A stretch of DNA of 12,774 nt, from NCBI GenBank assembly GCA_027624995.1, contig JAQBTI010000036.1, positions 1-12,774 on the forward strand, read 5' to 3'. This document shows, one piece after another, positions 6,043 to 12,774 of this stretch. The notes under the pieces are model-generated. The model did no database searches and had not been told where the DNA came from. It was given only the letters and a program-made list of their open reading frames with translations. The position numbers and the translations under genes are program-made. Origin of the DNA: Chloroflexota bacterium. GTDB lineage: Bacteria; Chloroflexota; Dehalococcoidia; Lucifugimonadales; CATQGZ01. Within the stretch, counting starts at the first letter, position 1; each line of letters opens with the position of its first letter.

Positions 6043-8061
6043 TTGCCAAGCTACAAGTACTCGCGATGGGACGGTACTCAGCAGCCATTCGGCCCCGACG
6101 TGGACCGGCTCATGGACTCGCTGTCCGACGACGTCCTCGCCCACGGCGATCTCAATCGCGCCCTCCGGAGCATGTTCCAGCGTGGCCTGCAGGACGAGAA
6201 CGGGCAGCGAATCGACGGCCTCCGAGAACTGCGGGAGAGGCTCCGCGCCCAACGGCAGCAGCAGCTCGAGCGGTACAACCTCGATTCACTGATGGACGAC
6301 CTCAACGAGCGGCTCCAGGACGTAATCGAAACGGAGCGCAAGGGCATCCGCGGGCGTGTGCAGGAGGCACGCGAGCAACTCGAGCAGGCCGGAGACGAGT
6401 CTGGTCACCTGCGCGAACCGATGCGCCTCCTTGAAGAACGAGCGCGCGACAGCAGCGAGCGTCTCGACACCCTGCCGGAAAGCCCCGCCGGAGCCATCAA
6501 GGAGCTAAACGACTACGAGTTCATGGACCCGGAGGCCCATCGCAAGTTCCAGGAACTGCTCGAAACGTTACAGCAGCAGATGATCCAGAACTTTTTCCGG
6601 GGCATGCGCCAGCAGCTACAGGACATGAGCCCTGAGCGGCTCGAAGACCTGCAGAACATGTTGCAGGCCCTGAACCAGATGCTCCAAGACAGGGCGATGG
6701 GGCTCGACCCAGACTTCGAGGGCTTCATGGAGGACTACGGGTACAATTTCGACCCGGAGCGGCCCACCAGCCTCGACGAGTTGCTTGAGCGGCTCGGCCG
6801 CCAGATGCAGGCTGCCCAATCGCTGCTGGACAGCATGAGCCCGCAGATGAGGAGGGAGTTGGAGGACCTTCTCGAGTCGGCCATCGGTCCGTCGTTGTCG
6901 GACGAGTTGGGCGAGCTTGCGGCTCGGATGCAAGCTCTATTCCCCTCAGACCAGGCCGGGGAGTACCCGTTCATGGGCAACGAGTCGCTCACGCTGGACC
7001 AGGCCATGGACCTGATGGGCGACCTCCAGCAGATGGACGACCTCGACCGACAGGTACAAGAGGTCACGCGCAGCGGCAGGATAGAGGACCTCGATCCCGA
7101 CAAGGTCGGAGAGCTCGCGGGCGAGGAGGCTCGGCGTCAGCTCGAACGGCTACAACAGGTGGTCCAGCGGCTTGAGGAGGCCGGGTATCTCCGGCGCGAG
7201 GGCGACCGGCTCGACCTGACGCCACGTGGCATCAGGAAGCTGGCCGAGAGGGCCATGAACGAGGTCTTTTCCCAGCTAAAGAAGGACCGCATTGGCGCGC
7301 ACGAGGTCACGCAAGGGGGCGATGGCGGCGAGAGGACGGGCGAGACCAAGCGCTATGAGTTCGGCGACCCCTTCGACATCGATCTCCAAAAGACCCTGTT
7401 CAACTCGGTGCTCCGTCAGGGCCCCGAGGTACCCATTCGCATGCGTCCCGAGGACCTCGAAATAAGCCGGACCGAGCACCTGAGCGACGCGGCCACAGTG
7501 CTGCTCCTGGACCAGAGCCGCTCCATGGGCATGTTCGGCAGCTTCGTGTCGGCGAAAAAGGTCGCTCTGGCCCTCTACTGGCTCATCCACAGCCGGTTCC
7601 CGAGGGACCGCTTCACCGTAATCGGCTTCTCGGACTACGCCATGGAGATCGACACGGAGCACCTGCCCGAGGTCTCCTGGAACGCGTGGGTATCGGGGAC
7701 GAACATGCACCACGCATTCATGCTCTCGCGCAAGATACTGGCGAAGCAGAAGACGGCGACGAAGCAGATCCTGATGATCACCGACGGCGAGCCTACCGCC
7801 CACATCGAGGACGGCCAGGCCTACTTCAACTACCCTCCAAGCTACCGGACCATCAGCGAGACGCTGAAGGAGGTCAAGCGGTGCACCCAAGAGGGCATTA
7901 CCATCAACACCTTCATGCTGGAGACCAGCTACTACCTGATGGACTTCATCGACAAGATGACGCGGATCAACAAAGGCCGCGCCTTCTACACCACGCCGGG
8001 GCAGCTCGGCCGGTACGTGATGGTTGACTACCTCAAGAACCGCCGGAAGCGCGTGGCGTAG
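6043..8061 (+). CDS. VWA-domain protein, COG4867-like
   Basis: The product has 672 residues. The start is TTG 6043, with GGAG at 6032-6035 and no in-frame ATG nearby. Residues about 20-370 are mostly charged, Gln-rich helices (RLRAQRQQQLERY, LLETLQQQMIQNFFRGMRQQ, LEDLQNMLQALNQML), probably coiled coils. Residues about 375-410 (EEAGYLRREGDRLDLTPRGI then RKLAERAM) look like a winged-helix wing. Residues about 482-660 form a von Willebrand factor A domain with an intact metal site: D490-x-S492-x-S494, T553 (SGTNMHHAF) and D581 (MITDGEP). No signal peptide or membrane segment is seen, so it is probably cytosolic. VWA proteins of this type often work with an ATPase. The gene for one begins 2 bases after the stop, making an operon near certain. 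The target is unknown. Confidence 0.88.
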   Translation: MPSYKYSRWDGTQQPFGPDVDRLMDSLSDDVLAHGDLNRALRSMFQRGLQDENGQRIDGLRELRERLRAQRQQQLERYNLDSLMDDLNERLQDVIETERKGIRGRVQEAREQLEQAGDESGHLREPMRLLEERARDSSERLDTLPESPAGAIKELNDYEFMDPEAHRKFQELLETLQQQMIQNFFRGMRQQLQDMSPERLEDLQNMLQALNQMLQDRAMGLDPDFEGFMEDYGYNFDPERPTSLDELLERLGRQMQAAQSLLDSMSPQMRRELEDLLESAIGPSLSDELGELAARMQALFPSDQAGEYPFMGNESLTLDQAMDLMGDLQQMDDLDRQVQEVTRSGRIEDLDPDKVGELAGEEARRQLERLQQVVQRLEEAGYLRREGDRLDLTPRGIRKLAERAMNEVFSQLKKDRIGAHEVTQGGDGGERTGETKRYEFGDPFDIDLQKTLFNSVLRQGPEVPIRMRPEDLEISRTEHLSDAATVLLLDQSRSMGMFGSFVSAKKVALALYWLIHSRFPRDRFTVIGFSDYAMEIDTEHLPEVSWNAWVSGTNMHHAFMLSRKILAKQKTATKQILMITDGEPTAHIEDGQAYFNYPPSYRTISETLKEVKRCTQEGITINTFMLETSYYLMDFIDKMTRINKGRAFYTTPGQLGRYVMVDYLKNRRKRVA

Positions 8062-8063
8062 CA

Positions 8064-8855
8064 ATGACGAGCGAGCGCTACCAAGAAGGCTACCGGATGT
8101 GGGCGGTCTCGGGACGGGACGCCAACAGGCTCTCGGTCCTCGACCTGGTCCGAAAGGACCTGCTGGACATCAGGACAGCAGCGGTCCTGTGGCTACTGAT
8201 GGAGCGCTCGTCGTTGATCGTGGCATCGGGTCCGCAGCTCGCGGGCAAGACCACGCTGCTCACGGCGTTGCTTGACCTCATGCCTCCATCCATGGAGAAG
8301 GTCTATACGCGAGGCTCGGAGGAGGACTTTTCGTTCCTAGACCAGACCGGTCCTTCGGAGGCGCTGGTATTGGTACCAGAGTTCAGCGATCACACCCCGG
8401 CCTATCTCTGGGGCAGCGGCGTACGAACGCTGTTCGACGCCCTGGAGAAAGGGTACAGGGTCGCTGGCACCATGCACGCAGATACGCCGGAAGATATCCT
8501 GGCCCAGTTCACGGACGTCGGCGTCCCCCGCGCGCAGCTCCATCACGTCGGGGCGATCGTCAACATCCGCGTCGAAACGCGGGCTGAGGACGAGTTGGAT
8601 CGACGCGTAAGCAGATTGGCTCTCGTCGGGCCGGGGCCCAGTCTCGCTATCGTGGGAAAGCTCGGCACTGACGAGACCTTCTCTCTGGTCAAAGGCGCGG
8701 AGGCCTCGATCGCGGAACATCTGCAAATGGCTGCCACTGACGTCGATGCCGCGATCACCGAGCGGTCAAAGACCCTGACCGGCTGGCTAACCGAAGCGCC
8801 CGCGACAGTGGACGAGCTAAGCCAACTGGTGGCGGGCTACTACAGCTCCGGATAG
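8064..8855 (+). CDS. VirB11/CpaF/PilT-like secretion-type P-loop ATPase
   Basis: The 263-residue product has a Walker A motif at residues 56-63 (SGPQLAGKTTLLTALL), followed by a Walker B-like strand LVLVPEFSD with E106, and a His-box region AGTMHADTPEDILAQFTDVG (H138). This matches the order in type II/IV secretion ATPases, where the corresponding phrase is close to GTxHANSPxDAL. The large N-terminal domain of CpaF/PilT is absent and the C-terminal part is short, so this is a minimal RecA-like core. No pilin, inner-membrane platform or prepilin peptidase gene is nearby, so a pilus role is unlikely. It follows the VWA gene after 2 bases and probably acts on or with that protein. A second in-frame ATG at 8097, after AAGG, is a possible alternative start. 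Confidence 0.82.
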   Translation: MTSERYQEGYRMWAVSGRDANRLSVLDLVRKDLLDIRTAAVLWLLMERSSLIVASGPQLAGKTTLLTALLDLMPPSMEKVYTRGSEEDFSFLDQTGPSEALVLVPEFSDHTPAYLWGSGVRTLFDALEKGYRVAGTMHADTPEDILAQFTDVGVPRAQLHHVGAIVNIRVETRAEDELDRRVSRLALVGPGPSLAIVGKLGTDETFSLVKGAEASIAEHLQMAATDVDAAITERSKTLTGWLTEAPATVDELSQLVAGYYSSG

Positions 8856-8879
8856 CACCCCCGCTCACGAAACACGCTC

Positions 8880-9242
8880 TCATTGCGTTGCGTCGACTCT
8901 CGATGTCGTGGCTCGGCGACGCGCGCGCCGAATGCCAAAGAACGCCACCGGTAGGGCCACGGCCGGCACGACTCCAGTCCACCAGAAACACATTGCCGCA
9001 ATGGCCGCCCCCGGAACGATCAGGCCACCGGCACCCCGATGGGACCTCCTACTGATCCATATGCCCGCCGACATCGCGAGGCCCGAAACGATCAGCACGG
9101 TCCCGACACCAATCCTCATCGCCGTCCCGCCGGTGTCGGCCGTGAAATGGCCTAGCAGGTACATCACTCCGCCCCCAATGCTCACCGCGACCAGAAGCGC
9201 CGCCGCGGCCACGAATCCGTGTTGAAATAACGAGTTTTTCAT
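8880..9242 (-). CDS. Small integral membrane protein (120 aa), unknown function
   Basis: The ATG at 9242 is chosen because AAGGAG lies 5 bases upstream on the minus strand; the open frame continues to 9317 but without a better start. Three hydrophobic segments are visible at residues about 9-31 (FVAAAALLVAVSIGGGVMYL), 41-62 (IGVGTVLIVSGLAMSAGIWI) and 70-102 (IVPGAAIAAMCFWWTGVVPA), and the tail is basic (RRARRRATTSR), which suggests a cytosolic C-terminus. No family is recognised. It lies 98 bases downstream of the HAAS-type membrane protein on the same strand and probably belongs to the PadR-controlled unit. It converges with the ATPase gene, 24 bases apart, with no obvious terminator between. 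Confidence 0.7.
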   Translation of the reverse strand: MKNSLFQHGFVAAAALLVAVSIGGGVMYLLGHFTADTGGTAMRIGVGTVLIVSGLAMSAGIWISRRSHRGAGGLIVPGAAIAAMCFWWTGVVPAVALPVAFFGIRRARRRATTSRVDATQ

Positions 9243-9340
9243 ATCCTCTCCTTGAATCTCCGATCGAGTAGCGCTGACCATTTTGGGCGCAGATCGCCTC
9301 GGACTTATGTCTGGCAAAAATCACACGACGCCCGGTGGCG

Positions 9341-10174
9341 TTATATCCGGGCCGGCCCTCGATGGGGACCGTCCCGTTCGAGCAGGGCGGTACTGGTAGT
9401 AACGACCCAGAGCAGGAACAAGAGCTGTGCTCCGTAGGAGGTGTAGGCCGCACCCGTCGCCTCGCCAAGAAGCGGGACGGCTGTTGCCACCGAGGCGACC
9501 GCCAGCCACCTTGGCAGAATGTCGGTCTTGAACAGCATGAGCGCGGTGGCTACCAAGGATCCCGCCAGCGCCCAGGATGCCAGGTAGTGAAATGTGAAGC
9601 CGCCCAGATGGTAGAGCGCACTCGCCACTTCGACGTCAAATCCCTGGTGCCCGTATACGGCAGCCGTTGCAGTCATCAGGAATGCGCCGGTGAGCAGTAC
9701 ACTGCCTACGATACCGCTCCAGAAAGCGACCTCGGGCATCGGGCTGGGTTCATCCTGAGCTTGCCTGAGCACGTCTCTTAGACGCGCCATGAACGATAGG
9801 AAGAATGGAAAGCTGGACCAGATGAATGCGTGGCCCACGACTATCCAGACGGCGTTTGCGCGATAGAACGCACTTATTTCTTCAGGGGGCGCATCGAGGT
9901 CGGGGATCGTCGGCACATAGAATCCGAGAATGAACCCGGCTGCAATCAGCGTGGCGAACGCGAAGCCACCGAACTGCCACCTGGTCCCAGGCTGATCTAG
10001 TCTCCAAACTACGTCGGCCGGTGCTCCTCGAACGCACCTGGCCGTTACCTGGAGCGAGGTCCGGAAGGCATCGTGTCCGGCGGCTTCAGCGTCGTTGACA
10101 TGCTCCCAAAGGTCGCAGTCGATCTCGGCCAGCCTCTCGGCTCGTTCGTTCGCAGGTAAACCGGCAATGTACAT
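9341..10174 (-). CDS. PadR-associated membrane protein with N-terminal HAAS-type domain
   Basis: The 277-residue product begins with a soluble helical segment, MYIAGLPANERAERLAEIDC then DLWEHVNDAEAAG and RCVRGAPADVVWRL. This matches the HAAS/DUF1700-type prefix of membrane proteins paired with PadR regulators. About five or six membrane helices follow, near residues 68-90, 108-130, 151-175, 190-215, 219-238 and 245-262. Such proteins are thought to sense or transport, but the function is not known. The start is uncertain. In-frame codons upstream read RIVRGWVRMY, as expected for the family, yet reach TGA 10216-10214 with no start codon. An ATG at 10217, 8 bases after padR, is in another frame. 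A one-base error between them would give the full N-terminus. Confidence 0.78.
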   Translation of the reverse strand: MYIAGLPANERAERLAEIDCDLWEHVNDAEAAGHDAFRTSLQVTARCVRGAPADVVWRLDQPGTRWQFGGFAFATLIAAGFILGFYVPTIPDLDAPPEEISAFYRANAVWIVVGHAFIWSSFPFFLSFMARLRDVLRQAQDEPSPMPEVAFWSGIVGSVLLTGAFLMTATAAVYGHQGFDVEVASALYHLGGFTFHYLASWALAGSLVATALMLFKTDILPRWLAVASVATAVPLLGEATGAAYTSYGAQLLFLLWVVTTSTALLERDGPHRGPARI

Positions 10175-10225
10175 ACGGACCCAGCCGCGGACGATCCGTT
10201 TATGCGAACCCAGTCATCCGAACGT

Positions 10226-10588
10226 TCATGCCATCGACCTTCCCGTCTCGCGAGTCACCCGGGCGTCCTTGCCTTGAAAGGGGTGCACTTCCGTCAATGC
10301 CATTTGCCCCGCTGCCGTTGCATGGTATAGCCGACGCCTGGGGCGACTTTCCTCCTCCGCGACCTGCGGGTCCTCCCAGCGGCTGTCCAGCAGCCCTGCC
10401 TCTTGCATACGGCTCAACGCCTTGTACAGCGTCCCGTGGGCCGTCAGCATTCGGGCTCCGTCTTTCTCCTTCATCTCTTTGGCGATCAAGAAACCATGGA
10501 ACTCCTCGACGCCGCGCCCTTGGAGGTCGAGGCCGACCTCCAAAACGGACACTTCAATGGGGAGTAGAGTCCCTGGCTTCCTTCTCAT
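10226..10588 (-). CDS. PadR family transcriptional regulator
   Basis: The 120-residue product (from ATG 10588) is a short PadR winged-helix regulator. LLPIEVSVLEVGLDLQG opens the fold, GFLIAKEMKEKDG is helix 2, the recognition segment is TAHGTLYKALSRMQEAGLLD, and the wing region is SRPRRRLYHATAAGQMAL. PadR proteins are dimeric one-component repressors that usually control their own operon. The ATG at 10588 is preferred because it lies at the predicted transcription start, about 8 bases after the -10 box. The ATG at 10597 overlaps the -10 box, and upstream extensions to 10711 would be upstream of the promoter. The usual C-terminal dimer helix is short, so the protein belongs to the small subfamily. 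Its target is probably its own promoter and the HAAS gene. Confidence 0.85.
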   Translation of the reverse strand: MRRKPGTLLPIEVSVLEVGLDLQGRGVEEFHGFLIAKEMKEKDGARMLTAHGTLYKALSRMQEAGLLDSRWEDPQVAEEESRPRRRLYHATAAGQMALTEVHPFQGKDARVTRETGRSMA

Positions 10589-10595
10589 GTCGTGC

Positions 10596-10624
10596 ATTAT
10601 AGGAAGATATATGCCTATTGTCAA
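10596..10624 (-). promoter_or_regulatory. Consensus sigma-70-type promoter and PadR operator candidate
   Basis: On the minus strand TTGACA (10624-10619) and TATAAT (10601-10596) are both perfect, with an exact 17-base spacer. The spacer contains the dyad ATAGG-N10-CCTAT (10618-10599). The predicted start, about 6-8 bases after the -10 box (10590-10588), falls on or next to the PadR ATG at 10588, predicting a leaderless mRNA. The dyad between -35 and -10 is an ideal place for autorepression (inference). Confidence 0.8.
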
Positions 10625-10710
10625 GAGGCAGTTTGAAACCCCTGGTTCACCACGATGTTGCCAGACAAGTCTGGGAGATCGTCTGGCCTGGCGCTGGTGG
10701 ATTCGCGCCA

Positions 10711-10746
10711 CCCGTCTGCACGGGCGCAGGCTTCGCGGGAATGACG
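10711..10746. repeat. REP-like palindromic repeat (copy B)
   Basis: CCCGT-CTGC-ACGGG (10711-10724) forms a hairpin, followed by GCGCAGGCTTCGCGGGAATG and ACG (to 10746). The end CGCGGGAATGACG matches the copy at 1574-1600 (as CGCGGGAACGACG in reverse complement). It lies in the 258-base divergent gap between padR and the metallo-beta-lactamase gene. Confidence 0.6.
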
Positions 10747-10807
10747 GTTCGAAGGGCCACGTACAGGCGCCGGATTCAGGCCTATGTGGTCGTTCGGGAC
10801 TTCCACC

Positions 10808-10816
10808 TGCTACACT
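10808..10816 (+). promoter_or_regulatory. Possible extended -10 promoter of the MBL-SDR unit
   Basis: TGCTACACT (10808-10816) fits the extended -10 pattern TG-n-TACACT. No good -35 hexamer is present. A transcript starting near 10823 would carry a leader of about 24 bases with GGAG at 10834-10837 before the ATG at 10847. Confidence 0.4.
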
Positions 10817-10846
10817 TCGCGCATTCGCATTTTGGAGTGTAAATCA

Positions 10847-11707
10847 ATGACGCGCGTGCACATTTTAGGCGCCGGGACGCCCACTCCCACGCCGACGCGT
10901 TTCGGATCGGCGTATGCGATCGAGACCGGCGACGACACGCTCATGGTCGACTGCGGACCGGCGGCGACGCACAAGCTGGTCAAGGCCGGCCTCTGGCCCA
11001 CTGACGTCGACTACATGTTCTTCACGCACCACCACTTCGACCACGACGTCGACTACCCGTGCTTCCTACTGTGCCGCTGGGACCAGAGCATCGGCAAAGA
11101 GAACATGCTCCAGGTCTTTGGACCGACACTGACGGAGCAGATCACCGAGGGTATTATCGGCGAGAACGGCGTCTTCGCCCACGACTGGAAGGCCCGTGTC
11201 AACCACCCGACCAGCCACCAGGTCTTCGTGAACCGCGGCGGCACGCTGCCCCGGAAGCCACCGGAGGTCGCCGCCAAGGACGTGGGGCCTGGCAAGGTAT
11301 TCTCGGGGCGCGACTGGGACGTCACTGCCGCCCCGGCAGAGCACGTACAGCCCTACTTGGACTCTCTCGCGTACAGGATAAACACACCGGATGGAAGCAT
11401 CGTGTTCACCGGCGATACGCAGCCGTGCGAAAGCGTCATCGAGCTGGCCCGGGACGCCGACGCGTTGCTGTGCATGTGCTGGGATAACCAGGAGACGATG
11501 GACCAGAACGGTGAGGGGAACCGGCAATGCGGGACCACGGGCGCCGCGAAGATGGCCCAGGAGGCCGGCGTGGGCAAGCTCGTACTCGTGCACGTCGGGT
11601 CGAACCTATCGGCCCACGGGCCGATGGAGAAGGGAATCGGGGACATCAAGGCGATCTACGACGGCGAGGTCATCTTCTCTGACGAGCTGATGTCCTTCGA
11701 CGTATAG
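10847..11707 (+). CDS. Metallo-beta-lactamase fold hydrolase (RNase Z/arylsulfatase-like)
   Basis: The 286-residue product starts at ATG 10847, with GGAG at 10834-10837; an earlier in-frame ATG at 10784 lacks a ribosome-binding site and encodes a non-conserved stretch. The fold's landmarks are clear: the opening VHILGAGTPTPTPTRFGSAY, strand MVDCGPA, the metal motif THHHFDHD (H61-x-H63-x-D65-H66), AEH with H166, FTGD with D190, and LVHVG with H249. The order and the long insert between H66 and H166 resemble the RNase Z/arylsulfatase-like branch rather than antibiotic beta-lactamases. It probably binds two metal ions and hydrolyses an ester or phosphodiester; the substrate is unknown. There is no signal peptide. 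It precedes the SDR gene by 26 bases. Confidence 0.88.
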   Translation: MTRVHILGAGTPTPTPTRFGSAYAIETGDDTLMVDCGPAATHKLVKAGLWPTDVDYMFFTHHHFDHDVDYPCFLLCRWDQSIGKENMLQVFGPTLTEQITEGIIGENGVFAHDWKARVNHPTSHQVFVNRGGTLPRKPPEVAAKDVGPGKVFSGRDWDVTAAPAEHVQPYLDSLAYRINTPDGSIVFTGDTQPCESVIELARDADALLCMCWDNQETMDQNGEGNRQCGTTGAAKMAQEAGVGKLVLVHVGSNLSAHGPMEKGIGDIKAIYDGEVIFSDELMSFDV

Positions 11708-11733
11708 AGACCTCTTAAAGGAGTTATTGAAAA

Positions 11734-12531
11734 ATGCTTGGAGACCTGACGGGGAAGAAGGCACTCGTGACCGGCGCGGGCTCCGGCATTGGAACGGGGA
11801 TTGCAACCGTGATGGCCCAGCAGGGGGCTTCCGTGGCAGTGGCCGACCTAAACGAAGAGTGGGCCAACAAGGTCGCGGGCGAGATCGATGGCGCAACGTT
11901 GGCCATTCGGCTCGACGTTACGGACACGGCCTCCGTCGAGAACGCGGTGCAGCGTGTAATCTCCGAGTGGGGCGAGCTCGACATCCTGGTCAACAACGCA
12001 GGGGTAGCTTCTGCTCCGGGTAAGTCGGCCGGCGGCGACCGTGAGGAGGACTGGGACGCGACCTTCGCCGTCAACGTCAAGGGCGTCGTCCACTGCTGCA
12101 ACGCCGCAATGCCTCACATGAAGGAGCGGCGGTTCGGCAAGATCATCAGCATCGCGTCGATGGGGGGTCACGCGCCCAGACGCATGGGCGGCGCGTACGC
12201 CGCGAGCAAGGCTGCCGTGCTCCGTCACACAAAGGGACTGGCGGGCGAGCTAGCCTCCTTCAACATCAACGTCAACGCCATCTGTCCAGGCGCCGTTTGG
12301 ACCAGGTTCCAGGAGGCAGGGGCGCGGGTAACACAACAGTCGGACCCTTCACTCGTGGACAAGGGCCTGGAGCAGATATTCCTCGACAGATACGACCCGA
12401 TCATCCCGCTGGGGAGGCCTCAGACCCCCGAGGACATCGGCAACATGGCCGCGTTCCTGGCGTCGGAGGACGCCCGCAACGTCACCGGCCAGTGCGTCCA
12501 CGTCGACGGCGGCGTCATCATCCGGGACTAA
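11734..12531 (+). CDS. Classical short-chain dehydrogenase/reductase (NAD-type)
   Basis: The 265-residue product is a complete classical SDR. The cofactor site is TGAGSGIG (residues 13-20). An Asp at the end of the second strand (VADLN, D38) points to NAD(H) rather than NADP(H). The structural motif is NNAG (87-90). The catalytic residues are S142 (SIASMGG), Y155 and K159 (YAASK), and PG follows at ICPGAVWT. The C-terminus ends TGQCVHVDGG, as in the FabG/3-oxoacyl reductase-like group, so it oxidises an alcohol or reduces a ketone; the substrate cannot be deduced. AAAGGAG (11717-11723) lies 10 bases before the ATG. The 26-base gap after the MBL gene indicates one operon. Confidence 0.93.
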   Translation: MLGDLTGKKALVTGAGSGIGTGIATVMAQQGASVAVADLNEEWANKVAGEIDGATLAIRLDVTDTASVENAVQRVISEWGELDILVNNAGVASAPGKSAGGDREEDWDATFAVNVKGVVHCCNAAMPHMKERRFGKIISIASMGGHAPRRMGGAYAASKAAVLRHTKGLAGELASFNINVNAICPGAVWTRFQEAGARVTQQSDPSLVDKGLEQIFLDRYDPIIPLGRPQTPEDIGNMAAFLASEDARNVTGQCVHVDGGVIIRD

Positions 12532-12774
12532 GCGCGCGCGTAGGCGCCGCTGGGTGGCTTCGGAGACTCTGGAACGGTGCTCGCCCGCTGCTGCGTGGCT
12601 TCGCTATTTCCCACCGGATTTCCGATACCCCTCTTCGTACCGCACCGAGGTGTCACGCTGTGTGTCGCGTTGTTCCTGCGTCCACAATGTGCCGACATAC
12701 GCAATGACTGTAGACCGTCAGCGATAATGGGACGCATTTGAGGGTAGGAGAACCCGAGAGATTGTGAGGTGGTG
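12532..12774. other. Intergenic region at the right edge, no gene recognised
   Basis: This 243-base stretch after the SDR stop shows no convincing open frame, RNA gene or terminator. At the very end, GAGGTGG (12765-12771) looks like a strong ribosome-binding site, so a plus-strand gene may begin just outside the window. Confidence 0.35.

Noticed and set aside
7276..8064. Long minus-strand open frame (262 codons) opposite the VWA gene
   Set aside because: It is the antisense of a well-supported gene with intact VWA motifs. It contains no recognisable domain, and long antisense frames are expected at high GC.
8064..8855. Type IV pilus or tad pilus motor gene
   Set aside because: The ATPase core fits, but no pilin, platform, secretin or prepilin peptidase gene is present and the N-terminal domain is missing.
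10847..11707. Antibiotic-degrading beta-lactamase
   Set aside because: The HxHxDH fold is shared, but the opening motif, layout and lack of a signal peptide fit the RNase Z/arylsulfatase-like branch.
1..12774. CRISPR array, tRNA, rRNA or att site
   Set aside because: No regularly spaced direct repeats, cloverleaf-like segments, rRNA-like conserved stretches or flanking direct repeats around the phage block were found by eye.

Overview
The window is GC-rich and gene-dense. Its gene content suggests a chromosomal (or metagenome-assembled) fragment of a Chloroflexota-like bacterium, possibly of the SAR202/Dehalococcoidia type. That is inference, from a stand-alone mandelate-racemase-type enolase-superfamily enzyme, a COG4867-like VWA protein, a PadR-HAAS pair and SDR/metallo-beta-lactamase genes. 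No rRNA, tRNA or CRISPR array was seen.

Layout. (1) 1-3249, plus strand: part of a tailed-phage head/neck module. It holds the end of a structural-type protein, a small structural-type protein, a LamG-domain protein, a small helical protein, a gp6-like head-tail connector with an inserted beta-rich domain, and a tail-terminator-like protein. The module stops there: no tail tube, tape measure, lysis or integrase gene follows. Two host-type palindromic repeats (560-668 and 1574-1600) sit between its genes. (2) 3250-4043: an AT-richer control region with repeated CTTTAACAAG-like elements, an extended -10 promoter and a leader with two mutually exclusive hairpins, then rplY (ribosomal protein L25/Ctc). 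(3) 4075-5828, minus strand: a mandelate racemase-like gene broken by one extra base in a C7 run, preceded by a pRiA4b ORF-3-like gene. (4) 6043-8855, plus strand: a two-gene operon of a 672-residue VWA protein and a secretion-type (VirB11/CpaF/PilT-like) P-loop ATPase. (5) 10588-8880, minus strand: a PadR regulator with a consensus-perfect promoter that predicts a leaderless mRNA, a HAAS-type membrane protein and a small membrane protein. (6) 10847-12531, plus strand: a metallo-beta-lactamase-fold hydrolase and a classical SDR, apparently co-transcribed. 12532-12774 has no recognised gene.

How the parts work together. The phage genes describe head completion and the head-tail joint. The VWA-ATPase pair looks like a MIDAS scaffold protein with a mechanical ATPase of unknown target, and is the best candidate for an undescribed system. 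The PadR operon looks like a one-component sensor controlling a membrane protein. The MBL and SDR genes, with the enolase-superfamily gene, fit small-molecule catabolism.

Two reading-frame breaks (4799-4805, and about 10203-10214 upstream of the HAAS protein) may be true mutations or assembly errors.
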